Below are positions 10,749 through 21,275 of a stretch of DNA of 64,000 nt, one piece after another. The DNA is taken from positions 62,001-126,000 of the forward strand of contig JAMWFC010000126.1 of NCBI GenBank assembly GCA_027475525.1. Reading direction: 5' to 3'. The notes beneath the pieces are model-generated. The model was not told the DNA's origin. It saw only the letters and a list, made by a program, of their open reading frames with translations, and made no database searches. Within the stretch, counting starts at the first letter, position 1, and each line of letters opens with the position of its first letter. The DNA is from Macrolepiota albuminosa. Its lineage: Eukaryota > Basidiomycota > Agaricomycetes > Agaricales > Agaricaceae. Made by a program: the position numbers and the translations under genes.

Positions 10749-11689
10749 AGCCCGTGAGACCAGCTCCAGTGTCTTCCATCTGCCAGGATGTCCTACAACT
10801 TGAGAGTCATGATGCTGCTCCACAATCTGCCTCCAGAGGTCTGGCAGGTTGGGAACATAAATGCATTCCTGAAAGGTGAGAAGACCATTCTCCAGAGACC
10901 ACTCGTCGGTGCAGATGGACTTCACTCCAGTTTTCTCTCGAGCATGCAAGGCCATGGCAGCCTTAGCTACCAGATCTTCTTGAGCGCCCTCCCGGTTACC
11001 TCGTCGGATGTCTTGAAGGATGCTCACTTCTTCTCCCTGGCCAACCACACCTTCTAGAGCATGGATAGCAAATAGTTCTGGCTTTAGGAGTACAATATTG
11101 TCATTGTCACTAGCTCCTGAACCATGGTCTGCTCGCCTAGAAAGCGCATCTGGCTTACCCATGCTCTGTCCAGGTTTGTGATGCAGAGAGAAGTCGAAGT
11201 TGGCCAGATACAAGGACCATCAAGCCTGTCAGCAGTTAAGTTTCTTGGCCGTCCGAAAGTACTCTAAGTTCTTGTGATCAGTCCACACCTCGAATTTATG
11301 CCTGGCACCCTCAAGGAAATGTCGCCACTCCTCAAATGACCAAATGATAGCTAGCATCTCCTTGTCATGGATCTCATAATTTTGCTCCACAGCATTGAGA
11401 CTCTTGGAGTAGAAAGCCACAGGATGCCACTTACCATCCTCTCTTGACTGTTGAGAGAGAACGGCCCCAGTAGCAAAATCTGAGCTATCAGCTTCGACAC
11501 GGAAGGGAGAGTCATCATCTGGGAATATAAGGACAGGCTTTGAAGTGACTGCCTGTTTGAGGGCGTCAAAGGCTGTCTGCTGTGCTGCATCCCAGTGCCA
11601 AGGAGTGTCCTTAGTGGTGAGATCGAAGAGGGGCTGGGCATGGTGTGAGAAATCCTGAATAAACCTCCGGTAGAAGTTGGTGAAACCCA

Positions 11690-11694
11690 GGAAG
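11690..11694. repeat. Target-site duplication, left copy (GGAAG)
   Basis: GGAAG directly precedes the solo LTR and is repeated at 12007-12011 after it. This shows a single 5-bp staggered insertion followed by LTR-LTR recombination. Confidence 0.9.
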
Positions 11695-12006
11695 TGTAAC
11701 GAAGTTACAGGAAGTTGTGAGCTTAATGTTCACACTGCACAGAATCAGACCAGTCTGGTCTATTGACTATGTAGTACAAACACAAAAATAAGCTGCTTTG
11801 TAAGCAGCTGGTAGCACAGAATCAGACCAGTCTGGTCTATTGACTATGTAGTACAAACACAAAAATAAGCTGCTTTGTAAGCAGCTGGTAAACTAATTAT
11901 ATAGTAATGTAAATTAATATTATATTATAATAAATATAATATAATAGTGTCTACTGTAAAGTAAGTAAAGCTATGTGGCCAACGCCACATAGCGGACTAC
12001 GCTACA
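11695..12006 (-). repeat. Solo LTR of the element D family
   Basis: It is almost identical to the D LTRs at 49010-49246 and 60270-60506 (TGTAACGAAG...ACTACGCTACA) and is flanked by GGAAG on both sides. It is longer than 237 bp only because it carries a 77-bp tandem duplication (11737-11890). It interrupts element A's RT, so D-family activity is younger than A's insertion. Confidence 0.95.
11737..11890. repeat. Exact 77-bp tandem duplication (11737-11813 / 11814-11890)
   Basis: The duplication lies within the solo LTR. The two full D LTRs carry this segment once, so the second copy is not part of the LTR. Same 77-base period as elsewhere. Confidence 0.97.
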
Positions 12007-12011
12007 GGAAG
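12007..12011. repeat. Target-site duplication, right copy (GGAAG)
   Basis: Matches 11690-11694 exactly. Confidence 0.9.
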
Positions 12012-13821
12012 GCCTGAACCTCCTTCTTGTTCTTAGGCTCTGGCCACTCCGCTACACCAGCCACCTTGACTGGGTCCATCTCAGCCATTCCATGAGAGAT
12101 GATCAGTTCAAGATGTTAAACCTTAGTCTGCTCAAACTCGCACTTCTCTGGCTTAAGATAGAGCTGGTGCTGGCGAAGACGTTCCAGTACGATGCACATA
12201 ATCCAACGATGCTCCTCTAGAGTCTTGGTATAGATGAGAATATCGTCAAGGTATACGCACACAACACCTTCCGCTATGAGGTCTCGGAAAATGTCGTTCA
12301 TCATGGTCTGGAAGGTGGCAGGGCTATTAGTGAGGCCAAAGAACATTACCAGAGGTTCAAAGAGTCCACGATTTGTTTGGAATGCTCCCTTCCACTCATC
12401 TCCTTCTTTGATGCGCACATTGTTGTAGCCCCAGAGGACATCCAACTTGGTAAAGTAGCGTGCATCTCAGAGGTTGTTGACAAGCTCTGAAATGAGTGGT
12501 AAGGGGTAGCGATTCTTCACAGTCATCGCATTCAAGACTTGATAGTCCTGAACCAGACGTAGAGATCCATCCTTCTGAGACTTTGAGGGATGGATGCGAC
12601 CAGAGTCTGAATTCTCCTGCAAAAAAGCATCAAGCTCATCCTGTTCTCTGGGAGAGAGTGGGTAGACCTTGCAGCTAGAGGGCTCAGCGTTGGGCGTAAG
12701 CTCAATTGCATGGTCCCACTGCTTACGCTCTGGCAGGGAGTCAAATGATGCCTTAGAGAAAACATCCTCAAAGTCTTGCAGGTGATGAGGAACTGCATCT
12801 CAGAATGACTTAGGAGCAGAGTTGGCAGCAAATGCCTGAGCTAGCTGCTGGGAGGTAGTTTGGCTAGCTCTAATCTCTGCTACAGTTGGTGGAGGTCGTA
12901 ACGTAGTTGCATAAATCCTATCACCTGTCTCGATAGCCTCATCTGGAGACTCTGGGTCAGGAGCGCACCCAAATTCACCCTCGCATCCATCTTCCATCTG
13001 GGCTTCACTCACTACGCCTTGAACGTCCTCATAGAGGGCCTCTCTATAAGGGAACGCCAAGGAAGGAGGATCCAGTAGGTCAAGGTCTGCAAAGGGGAGG
13101 TGTCCAACTCGGCAAGCCCAGATAGCAGCATGCTCACAGACTGACTCTCTGTGCTCCTCTCTAACTTCCTTGGCACATATGGAACACTGTCGAGGGCAGC
13201 GGCTCATGCTCACCTTATCCTTGGCCCAGTCAATCTCAGGATTGTGATCACGCAGCCAGGAGAACCCAAGTATCATGTCCTGCTTTCCTAGGCTGGTAAC
13301 CACAAAGACTGCATGCTCCGAATGAGTCTGATAACGAAGGACTAAATCCACCACTGAGTGGATGGATCCAGCTTCATTGAGCGTACCGTCAATGTTATAG
13401 ACTGGAATAGGGTGAGAGAGGGGACGGGTAGTGAGCTGGTGTTGTTCCACATAATGGGTGTCTAGGAAGAGTCCAGTAGCGCCACTGTCCAAGAGAGCTA
13501 TGACGCTTCGAGTCTGCTGAGTGTCAGTTGTCTCAATCTCCACATTCAGATGCAGAGAGTTGGGAGAGGGAGTAGAGGCAACAACATAGCAATGAGGAAG
13601 GCGTTGTTCCCAAGCTGGAACACGTGGTTGTCAGACAGGAGAAGGAGGAGAAGAAGTCTTAGCTGAGGCTTGGACCAAGGGGGTATTTTGTACATCGGAG
13701 GGGGTGCTTACAGTTTCAGTCAGAGAATCAGGAACAGGGAGCGATACATTAGAAGACTCTACTGATTGACATGTAAACTGATTAGCACCAGGCGGCGGAG
13801 GCGTACAACTCATCCGTCGCT

Positions 13822-13834
13822 CTATTGAAAACCC
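13822..13834 (-). promoter_or_regulatory. Putative -1 ribosomal frameshift site between gag and pol of element A
   Basis: In sense the gag frame reads GAG GGT TTT CAA TAG. It contains the heptamer G GGT TTT (plus 13828-13834) of the X XXY YYZ class, with a TAG stop two codons on (13822-13824). Slipping back one base gives GGG TTT TCA ATA GAG..., which is open into the protease frame (MSCTPPPPGANQF). The related copy at 37779-37791 keeps the same heptamer and stop. Confidence 0.65.
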
Positions 13835-15087
13835 TCCCCTGCAGAACCAAAGGACACATCTGATGGTTCTGCTACAGCTTCCACAGGACCCAAGGACTCC
13901 TCCAAAGGTTCTGCTTCAGTCTGTACATCTGGGGAGGGGTTTCCTCGAACGTCTCAGGCAGCAAGGAGCTGGAGAAGGAGCTCCTCCTGCTCTAAAGCTG
14001 AGAGATAGTGCACCTCTAACTCCTGGGGACAATACCGAGCAAAGTGACCAGGCTTTTCACAGCAACGGCAGAGGAGAGGAAGGGAGGAACATTGACGAGA
14101 GGTGTCGACATCCATAGGTACTCTAAAAGGAAGAGGACGTGCTGCAGGTACCTGAGCTGGGGGTGGAGCGCAAAATGGAAGGGAGGGCTGGATGAGATGA
14201 CGAGCAGAAAATGATGCCTGTGAGGTGGAGCAAGGGGCAATTCCATGGTGGAGCTCATGTTGTAACTCCATGAGCTGCCACTGATCACGTGCTACCTGAT
14301 ACCAGGTCTCAATACTTGTGTCATCAGGTTGTCCCTCAGCCATGCTGTCAATCTGGTCCATGAGAGAGGGAAGGAGGCCATCTTGGAAGGTGAGACAGAG
14401 CTGAAGACCATCCAGATAACAGGCCTGTTCAGCAAGAGCTCTGAAGGAGTCGATGTACTCATCTAGGGTCTGCTTCCCCTGCCCATATCGATGAGGATCT
14501 CGGAGAGTGAGGGCTGCCACCTTAGCAGGGTCCAAGGGGAAGAACTCTGTCCAAAACTCCTTCTCAAACTGATCCCAACTTCCAAAACTCTCCACTCCTC
14601 CAGGGCGTTGAAAGATTTATAGCGCATATGTTGAAGCTCGCCCAGACTTCATGTAAGAAAGAACCCAAGCAATCTTGAGAGCATCAGAGGGAAAAGCCTC
14701 ACCACTGAGCTGAATATAGGTGATGCAGGACTGCAGGAAACGCTCGCCTATTGCTCGGTCACCATTGAATGCATCTGGGAGTGCTGGGCGAGGAAGATTG
14801 GCATGAACTGGAGGGGAGGCCCCAAAGCGAGGGACTGGGGGTGTGCCAGCCCTAACTGGAGGTGCCTGGAGAGGGGTAGGAGTGAGAGGGAGGCGCTCTA
14901 AGAGGGCCTGAAGGGAATGGGAGATGGTGTCTGTGGCCTGACGCAATCCAGCAAGTTCGGTGGTGTGGAGGGTGAGGGAAGCTTGAGTGGTCTGCACCTG
15001 AGTCTCCAGAGCAAGCAAGCGACCCCAGGCATCATCCTGAGGGGCAGAAGCGTCCAGGAGAGTGTCTGAGGGGGCTGGTTGGGTCAT
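13825..15087 (-). pseudogene. Element A gag
   Basis: The frame starts at the ATG at 15087 (MTQPAPSDTLLDASAPQDD). It carries a coiled-coil-like stretch (LLALETQVQTTQASLTLHTTE), then capsid-like sequence (LPDAFNGDRAIGERFLQSC, FEKEFWTEFFPLDPAKVAA, LDEYIDSFRALAEQACYLDG) of the Ty3 gag type. It ends with one CCHC knuckle, CRCCEKPGHFARYC. One in-frame TAA after STYAL (near 14616) and one TGA near 13953 break it. The frame runs into the slippery site at 13828-13834. Length and domain order fit a Ty3 gag of about 400 residues. The ATG is about 100 bases inside the 5' LTR/PBS. Confidence 0.88.
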
Positions 15088-15188
15088 AGAAGCAACAGAG
15101 GGGCAGGGAGTAATCCAGTGGGGGAGGGACCTAAAGGGGCAAGAGAGGGCTCAAGCAGGCTGAAGGGGGCTCCCAGACTGAAATGTAG

Positions 15189-15199
15189 AGACTTGTTCT
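15189..15199 (-). promoter_or_regulatory. Putative self-priming primer-binding site of element A
   Basis: Two bases inside the 5' LTR the sense strand reads AGAACAAGTCT. It lacks the TGG expected for tRNA priming. It is instead the perfect 11-base reverse complement of AGACTTGTTCT inside the LTR (plus 685-695 in the other LTR copy). Tf1/sushi-type elements prime with the first 11 bases of their own mRNA folded onto a site at this position. Confidence 0.65.
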
Positions 15200-15201
15200 G
15201 C

Positions 15202-15700
15202 TGTAAGGGCAACCTCTAGAGGCTGTGGCTCAGTCACACAGCTGGCAGAGGGAGATCCAAAGTGTATTAGAATATATACTGACAATATCAAGGTAGCTAC
15301 TCACCTGGCAGAGGGAGATCCAAAGAGAACAAGTCTAGGGATTCCCTATGCCAGGTTGGACGCTTCTGGGGCCTCTGAAGCATGGGAAACAACTGTACAG
15401 TACAACAAAACCTTAAAAACTCGAAAATTGCCTACACAAATACTTGTACAAATAAGAGGCAAACTCTGGCAAACTCTGGCTTATATAAGCGGTCTGAAAG
15501 CGGTGCTGAGTGGGCCCACACTTGTCTGAATGGTGGCTAAAGAACCAGAGCATCTCAAGGGCTGAGAGTAGTACTAACAGATAGTGTTGAAAGAATAGAA
15601 ACAATAAAATGAAATAATGTCAGAAGAAATAAGAGAATGAATGGAAGGAGAGTGAAGAGATAAGGAGTGAGAAAAGGAAGAAATGAGGAGTCCCCTGACA
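15202..15700 (-). repeat. 5' LTR of element A
   Basis: 499 bp, aligned without gaps to 561-1059. Differences are about eleven transitions (for example GCGACC/GCAACC, CAAACAC/CAAATAC). This modest divergence shows that the element is not very recent but is much younger than the CpG-free relics to its right. Confidence 0.93.
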
Positions 15701-16031
15701 ACAAGTCTAGGGATTTTCTATGCCAGGTTGGATACTTTTAGGGCCTCTGAAGTGTGGAAAACAACTGTACAGTACAACAAAACCTTAAAAACTCAAAAAT
15801 TGCCTACACAAATAATGACACAAACAAAGGGCAAACTCTGGCAAACTCTGGCTTATGTAAGCAGTCTGGAAGCAGTGCTAAAAGACCCATACTTGTCTGA
15901 ATAGTAGCTAAAGAACCAGAGCACCTCAAGAACTAGAAATAGTACTAATAGATAGTGTTGAAAAAATAGAAACAGTAAAATAAGATAATGTTAGAAGAAA
16001 TAAGAGAATGAATGAAAGGACAGTGAAGAGA
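15701..16031 (-). repeat. Truncated, older A-family LTR fragment
   Basis: From ACAAGTCTAGGG onward it follows the A LTR from about base 128 of the plus-strand LTR to AGTGAAGAGAT. It has many transitions and almost no CpG. The first 127 bases are missing and are not found left of 561, so A did not simply insert into this LTR. Confidence 0.85.
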
Positions 16032-17079
16032 TCTATATAGAATCAATTTGTCAGAATATTAAAATCTTAGCTAATCTTTGTTAGCAGCTTACCAAATAAG
16101 CTGACTTTGAATTTGTGGCTGTGCAATTTTCAGAGTCTATCAAATCCATCAAATCTATTGTTGATTATCTACATCTTTTATCCCTTGTCTTCTTTTTAAA
16201 AATATACTATACCCTTGCCCTATTCTGTAAGAATGCCTACTGATCTTTGATGATTTGCACTTTCTGATGACTTTTAAACATTTTTGTTGCTCATTTTTAT
16301 TATGTATGGATTTTCTATCAAATGTGTGGCTAATCTGAAATTGATAAGCTAAAAACACTTTCAGATTTATTTATTTATTGAGTTAGGACTGTTTTTTTGG
16401 AGGCTTACTGGCTTTTTTGACTTGAAAGTATGTATTTTAAATAGGACTTTATAGCTAATCTTTATAATTTTATAATTTAAATTTATATTCAAAAAATTGC
16501 TAAAAAATATATATTTTTTAAAGGAGATTTTGTAAGTATAATTAGTGTTATACTTGATTTATAGTTTTTAATAACTTTTTAAGATTTTTGCTTCTTACTT
16601 TTGTCTGAAGATTTACTGGCTTTTTGAATTGAAAGTGAGTATTTAATGATTGATCTTTATTAATTAAGCCTTTTATTTGTCAAGTTTTAATTTGAAAATT
16701 CTCTTTTTTCAAATTCTCAAAGCTTTTTTGCTTTAAAAGTATGCATTTATATTTTTATATATAATAACTAATATTTAGTATTTTTCAGTCAATTGCTTTT
16801 GGTCTAAAATTATATTTTCAATTGTTAAGCTTTATTTTTTTTCAAAATATATATAGATTTTTATTATATTCAATTTCTATTCTAATGTTAATATATAGGA
16901 TATTATATTATTTTTATTACTGCTATTTTTATATATATTTGTAAATTGCTTAGTAAGTAGCATTTTTATATTATTTTAAATATATATTTAATCTATATTA
17001 TTAGACACAGTTATGTAAATTTCTTCTTCTTTGCTTTTTAATTTTTATATTAAAAATTTAATTTAGATCATCTTCTATT
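16032..17079. other. AT-rich stretch without recognisable genes
   Basis: Dominated by A/T runs (ATATATATTTTTT, TTATATATAATAA and similar), with virtually no CpG. No convincing ORF. It probably includes the decayed 5' part of the Helitron relic that follows. Confidence 0.6.
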
Positions 17080-20000
17080 AATCAAAATCAAGTTCCTACT
17101 ACTCCTAAAAGTCAAAGACAACAATCTCACATTCAGAGTCGACTTCAGCAACTTCAAATGACTGATTCTGATAATTGTAGTGCAAATAGAAGTAACAGAT
17201 CTCTAAATAGTGGTGCTATATCTATAGCACCTCTTCATTTTGAATCAATTGCACAAAATAGTCATGCTTCCAATTCTCTAGTTACTGCTTCTGAAACTTC
17301 TGAGAGACTTGATGTTCCTATTAGACAGTTTGCTGCTATCAATGATTCTTTTTCCTTTAATATATCTGAGACTTATTTATCTGAGGGTTGTGGTGCTTCT
17401 TTGCAAAATTCTATTCCTCAATATATGCCACCTGCACCTATACCTTTAAGAAACAGAAAACAAAGACAAAGTAATCAATCTGCTCAATCTACATCTACAT
17501 CTATTTCTCCTGCTCCTATTGCAAATATTCCATCTGCTAAGCAATCTTTTAATGCTACCTTTACATCTTCTTTAAGACTTAGAGGTCTATTATATGATAT
17601 ATCCAGTGGACATGCAGATTCTGCATTTAATATTTAATATAAGGAGATATTGCATATAGGGAGATGACATCTAATTATGAACAAAGATTGAATTATTTTT
17701 ATGAGCAAGAAGATCAAAGAAATGCTGCTGAATGACAGCAAGCACTTTTTGCATTATTACAACAATAAAGAAGAGCAAAAAAGACAGAGAATTTTAGCTA
17801 ATTTACAAGAACAAAAAAAAATTAAAACAAGATTAAATACAAAGACAGGCTCAAAATGCTGCTATAGCTGAGTTGAGAGCTCAACAAGCAAATATGAATT
17901 ATGATCCAGAATATAGACTTTTGAATCAAGTTGTAGCTCAAAAAATCTTGCATTTCTGAGAACATAAACATGCAGCTGAATTAGAAGAAAATGTTAATGA
18001 TGTTAATAATCATGATCAGCAAAATCTTGCTTTTTAAGAAGATGTTAAGTTAATAAATATCCAAATCTATTAATGCAAAATCTTCTTGAATACTTTGAAG
18101 AATCTATGCAAAATATAAATAATCTTGAAGAGCAGAATTTAAATAATCCAATTCTACAATGCATATATCAAAAAAACAAAATATATTACAAGAAGTTGAA
18201 GTTGAAAATCAACTCGTTTAAAGACCCAATTATCGAGGTCATTAAAGAAATGCTTTGCTTTTACAAAGAAGACAACCTTATATAAATGAATCTGAAAAAT
18301 TTAATAAATCTACTTGAAATAATTTAAATTTGGCATATGTTGCTTATAAGATAAAATTATTTTACTCAAATTGAAAAATGCTTTATATAAACTTTTTGAA
18401 TTATTACATGGCTGTCGTTTTCTTTCTCAAGCCTTTAAAGCATATATTTGTCAATATAATGCAGCATTTGCATTTACTTTTTTAGATGTAAAAATTGATT
18501 ATACTATTACAAATGCTCCAGACCCAAATAATTTTTAAGTTAATGAAGAACTTTATTATCTTAAACAGCTGCTAATTGACCTGATATTGACCTGATATTG
18601 CTGCATATATTTTTGAATTAAAGAAAAATGCTATTTTAAAAGAACTTAAAGATGATATTTTTGAAAATGTAGTAGTGCATGTGCATACTATTGAATTTTA
18701 AAAAAGAGGTTTACTATATATGCACTTTTTAATATTTCTTCATGAATAGCATAGAATTAGAAATGCAACACAAGTTGATTCTATGGTTTCAGCTCAAATT
18801 TCTAATTTAGTTACTCAGCCTGAGCTTTATAAAGTTATTACTACAAATATAGTTTATAGTTTATATAGAAATATAAAGCCAGATGCTAAATGTATAGTAG
18901 ATGGAAAATGTTTAAAAAATATTCAAAAGAATTTTAAAAAACAATTCATTTTGGTAACAATGGATATCCTGAATATACTTGCCCTAACAATAGTTGTTAT
19001 TTTGTAAAAAATAGTCATTATTATGATAATCATGATGTTGTACTATATAATCCTTATCTTTCAGCAAAATATCAATGCCATATCAATGTTGAAATATGTG
19101 CTTCAGTTGAAGCAATCAAATATATTCATAAATATATTTATAAAGGACATAGTTGTACTACATTAGAAATTTTTAGAAAGCCAAATCAAAGAGATGAAAT
19201 TAAAGAACATTCAGATGCTTGCTATATTTCAGCTTCTAAAGCATGCTAGCATATTTTTAAATTTAATATGCATGCTGAAGAGCCTTCTGTTTATTATTTT
19301 TCTGTATATTTAGAAGGTCAACATGAAGTTTTTTATTAAAATAATAAATTTTTAGAAACTGTTGCTGCTAAAGAAAATTTAAGAAAGACTGCTTTGATTG
19401 CTTAGTTTGAAGCTAATGAAAAATTTTCAAATAATAATACTACTTATTAAAATTTTCCTACACAATTTGTATATAAAGCAAAAGCACAAAGTTGGAAAAA
19501 TTGGCAAAGAGAATATGCAATTGAAAGAATATATTTTGCTTCACATTCTTAAAGAGAAAGATTTTATCTCTGAATACTTCTGACTGTTATAATGAATACT
19601 ATATCATAGATTGAATTAAAAACAGTTAATAGCATTAAATATAGAACATATAAAGAAGCATGTAATATTTGTGGTCTTTTAGAAGATGATGTAAAATGGA
19701 TTCAGTATTTAAGTGAAGCTACTCCAATGCAAATAGGAACAACTCTTTGATTATTTTTTTGTACTATTTTACTTCACTGTACTCTTACTACTTCTGAAAA
19801 TCTTTGGAATTGCTTTAAACAATATATTTATGATGATCTTCAATGCAAATTGAAAAGAATGAAACAATATAAAGGTTGGCAATATATAATTATGGTCTTT
19901 ATCTTATTAATAAAAAATTAATACAGTCAGAAAAAACTTTAAAAGATTTTTAGTTAAGTTATGATGTTGAAGCATTGAAAAGAATTGTTAATGAAAATAA

Positions 20001-20657
20001 AGTCAAGTTTAATATTGAATAGTCAAATATTTTCAATACTATTATAAATTTTATAAATAACAATTCTGAAAAAAAATCTTTCTTCACAGTACAGGTGAAT
20101 GTGGAAAGATTTTTGTTTGCAATACTCTAGCTGCTGCTATTTATTCTAATAAAAATGTTGCATTATGTATAGCATTATCTGGAATTGCTCCTTTGCTATT
20201 AGAAAATGGTTGTATTGCACATTCACGCTTTAAAATACCAATTCCTGCTATAGATACTTCTGTTGCAAATATTAAACAGAAAACAAATTTACATCAAGTT
20301 ATAGTAAAAACAAAGTTACTTATCAGTAGTAATGCTAAATTTGCACAATCTTCTATTTTTTTTTTAAGAATTAATTTTGATGCATTTAAAGAAGATCTTC
20401 CTATTCTATTGTATAGAAGACAATTTCCTATCTGTTTAGCATTTTCTATGACTATAAAGAAATCACAAAGCCAATCAGTCAAACATGTTGGATTGAATCT
20501 TCAATCACTAGTTTTTTCATATCAGCAGCTTTATGTGGCACTTCCTCAATATATATCAGGTAATCATATTAAAGTTATTTTATTATCAGAGAATATATTA
20601 CAAAAAACAACTAATATTATATGTCAAGAAATTTTAAGTGGTTTACAAATAATATAA
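17080..20657 (+). pseudogene. Helitron Rep-helicase relic (AT-rich)
   Basis: Translated fragments in several frames match the order of a Helitron protein. The Helitron-like N domain has HGCRFLSQAFKAYICQYNAAFAFTFLDVKIDYT (18409-18510). The Rep region has LLYMHFLIFLHE-HRIRNATQVDSMVSAQ and PDAKCIVDGKCLKN, then YNPYLSAKYQCHINVEICAS and KYIHKYIYKGH (19040-19150). The Pif1-type helicase has a degraded Walker A (GECGKIFVCNTLAAAIYS, near 20095) and NGCIAHSRFKIPIPA. The helicase then jumps to its C-terminal motif RRQFPICLAFSMTIKKSQSQSVKHVGL (20417-20500), so motifs II-V are deleted. Many stops and indels; dead. I could not place the terminal hairpin. Confidence 0.8.
17158..17637 (+). CDS. Ser/Asn/Ala-rich ORF at the head of the Helitron relic (159 aa)
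   Basis: An open frame, MTDSDNCSANRSNRSL..., rich in Ser, Asn, Gln and Ala, ending TSSLRLRGLLYDISSGHADSAFNI. No domain is recognised. It sits where the low-complexity N-terminal region of fungal Helitron proteins lies and is followed by a Gln/Glu-rich broken stretch (17660-18010). It is most likely the N-terminal part of the Helitron protein rather than an independent gene. Confidence 0.4.
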   Translation: MTDSDNCSANRSNRSLNSGAISIAPLHFESIAQNSHASNSLVTASETSERLDVPIRQFAAINDSFSFNISETYLSEGCGASLQNSIPQYMPPAPIPLRNRKQRQSNQSAQSTSTSISPAPIANIPSAKQSFNATFTSSLRLRGLLYDISSGHADSAFNI

Positions 20658-20759
20658 ATTACTTTTAATAAAATAAACAATATAAACTAATATATAAAAA
20701 TTGTAGTATTTAATAAAATAAATATAAGTAATAGCTGTTTTTATAACATACAAAAAATA

Positions 20760-21275
20760 TATTATGACAATATATAATATTGAAATTGAATTTAAAGTTG
20801 AGTTATTCATATATTTCTGAAGTTTTAACTAAACAAAGTGAGGTTATTTAATACTGATTTTCTATACATATTTGAAGCCCTAACAAATGAAATAAAGTAA
20901 CTTATATATACTTGAAGCTTTAACTGAACAAAGTGAGGTTAGAGTAGAGGCTATGTTGGAGGAGGTTTAGAGGCAAAGCCCCTAATGAAATGCTAGCTGC
21001 ATGCCAAAAGCATGCAGCAAAATTGAGTTATTTATATATATTTGAAGCCTTAACCAAACAAAGTGAGGTTAAGATAGAGATTAAGTTACTTATATATACT
21101 TGGAGCTTTAACCAAATAAAGTGAGGTTAAGATAGAGGCTGAGTTACTTATACATACTTGGAGCCCTAACTAAGCAAAGTAAGGTTAGAGTAGAGGCTTA
21201 ATTGAAAGGGGTTTGAGGGCAAAGCCCCCCAACAAGATGCTAGCTGCATGCTAAAGGCACACAGTACAGCTTGTT
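20760..21275. repeat. Higher-order tandem repeat (58-bp unit plus hairpin-bearing block)
   Basis: A unit of about 58 bp containing ACTTGGAGCTTTAACC and AAAGTGAGGTTAAGATAGAG recurs with regular spacing (AAAGTGAGGTT near 20930, 21059, 21117 and, diverged, 21175). A second block, GGCAAAGCCCC...ATGCTAGCTGCATG, occurs at about 20971-21024 and again at about 21210-21270. In the first copy the block ends in a perfect hairpin, GCTGCATG-CCAAAAG-CATGCAGC. The two kinds of unit alternate. Confidence 0.75.

Larger units (their letters stand above)
2011..10750 (+). mobile_element. Element B: chromodomain Ty3 retrotransposon, 3'-truncated, inside element A
   Basis: B begins with an LTR (2011-2184). Plus-strand gag, protease, RT-RNase H-integrase-chromodomain and the start of an extra ORF follow. 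Its proteins align along their length with element D (49010-60506), so the two are related families. The right part (rest of the extra ORF, polypurine tract, 3' LTR) is missing: at about 10750 the sequence passes straight into element A's integrase N-terminus. The A sequence between the two sides is also missing, about 165 residues of integrase by comparison with relatives. One deletion across the right B/A junction explains both losses. Confidence 0.9.
10749..13834 (-). pseudogene. Element A pol, N-terminal part: protease, RT, RNase H, integrase N-terminus
   Basis: Reading down from 13834: a Ser/Pro-rich linker, protease with ALLDSGATGLFLD (DSGA triad) and MILGFSWLRDHNPEI, RT with [38 protein letters not shown] and an intact [13 protein letters not shown], RNase H with PFRVEADSSDFATGAVLSQQ and VWTDHKNLEYF, and the start of the integrase zinc finger (VEQHHDSQVVGHPGRWKTLELVSR), where element B's truncated end intervenes. 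Stops are mostly TGA in the same frame (KSF-stop-DAV, NNL-stop-DAR, LNC-stop-QA-stop-WSL), consistent with CGA decay. A D-family solo LTR (11695-12006) is inserted between EVQAF and LHFLGFTNFYRRF in the RT connection region. Confidence 0.92.
561..15700 (-). mobile_element. Element A: chromodomain Ty3 retrotransposon, minus strand, carrying nested insertions
   Basis: Two 499-bp LTRs (561-1059 and 15202-15700) bound a minus-strand gag-protease-RT-RNase H-integrase-chromodomain series. The LTRs differ at about eleven sites, all transitions by eye. In sense each LTR runs TGTCAGG...CCTTACA. Two insertions split it: element B between 2011 and about 10750, and a D-family solo LTR at 11695-12006. I find no 5-bp target duplication (AGATG before 561, ACAAG after 15700). 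Further LTRs of this family lie at 28029-28624, 28827-29316 and 32411-32880, and a gag-pol piece lies at 37096-38925, so the family is repeated in the genome. Confidence 0.9.

Noticed and set aside
561..15700. Target-site duplication of element A
   Set aside because: Flanks AGATG and ACAAG do not match; the right flank is another LTR fragment, so recombination or rearrangement has removed any original duplication.
16032..20657. Mitochondrial or plasmid DNA inserted in the nucleus, because of the very high AT content
   Set aside because: Protein fragments are Helitron Rep and Pif1 helicase, not mitochondrial genes; the AT bias fits transition decay of a nuclear element.
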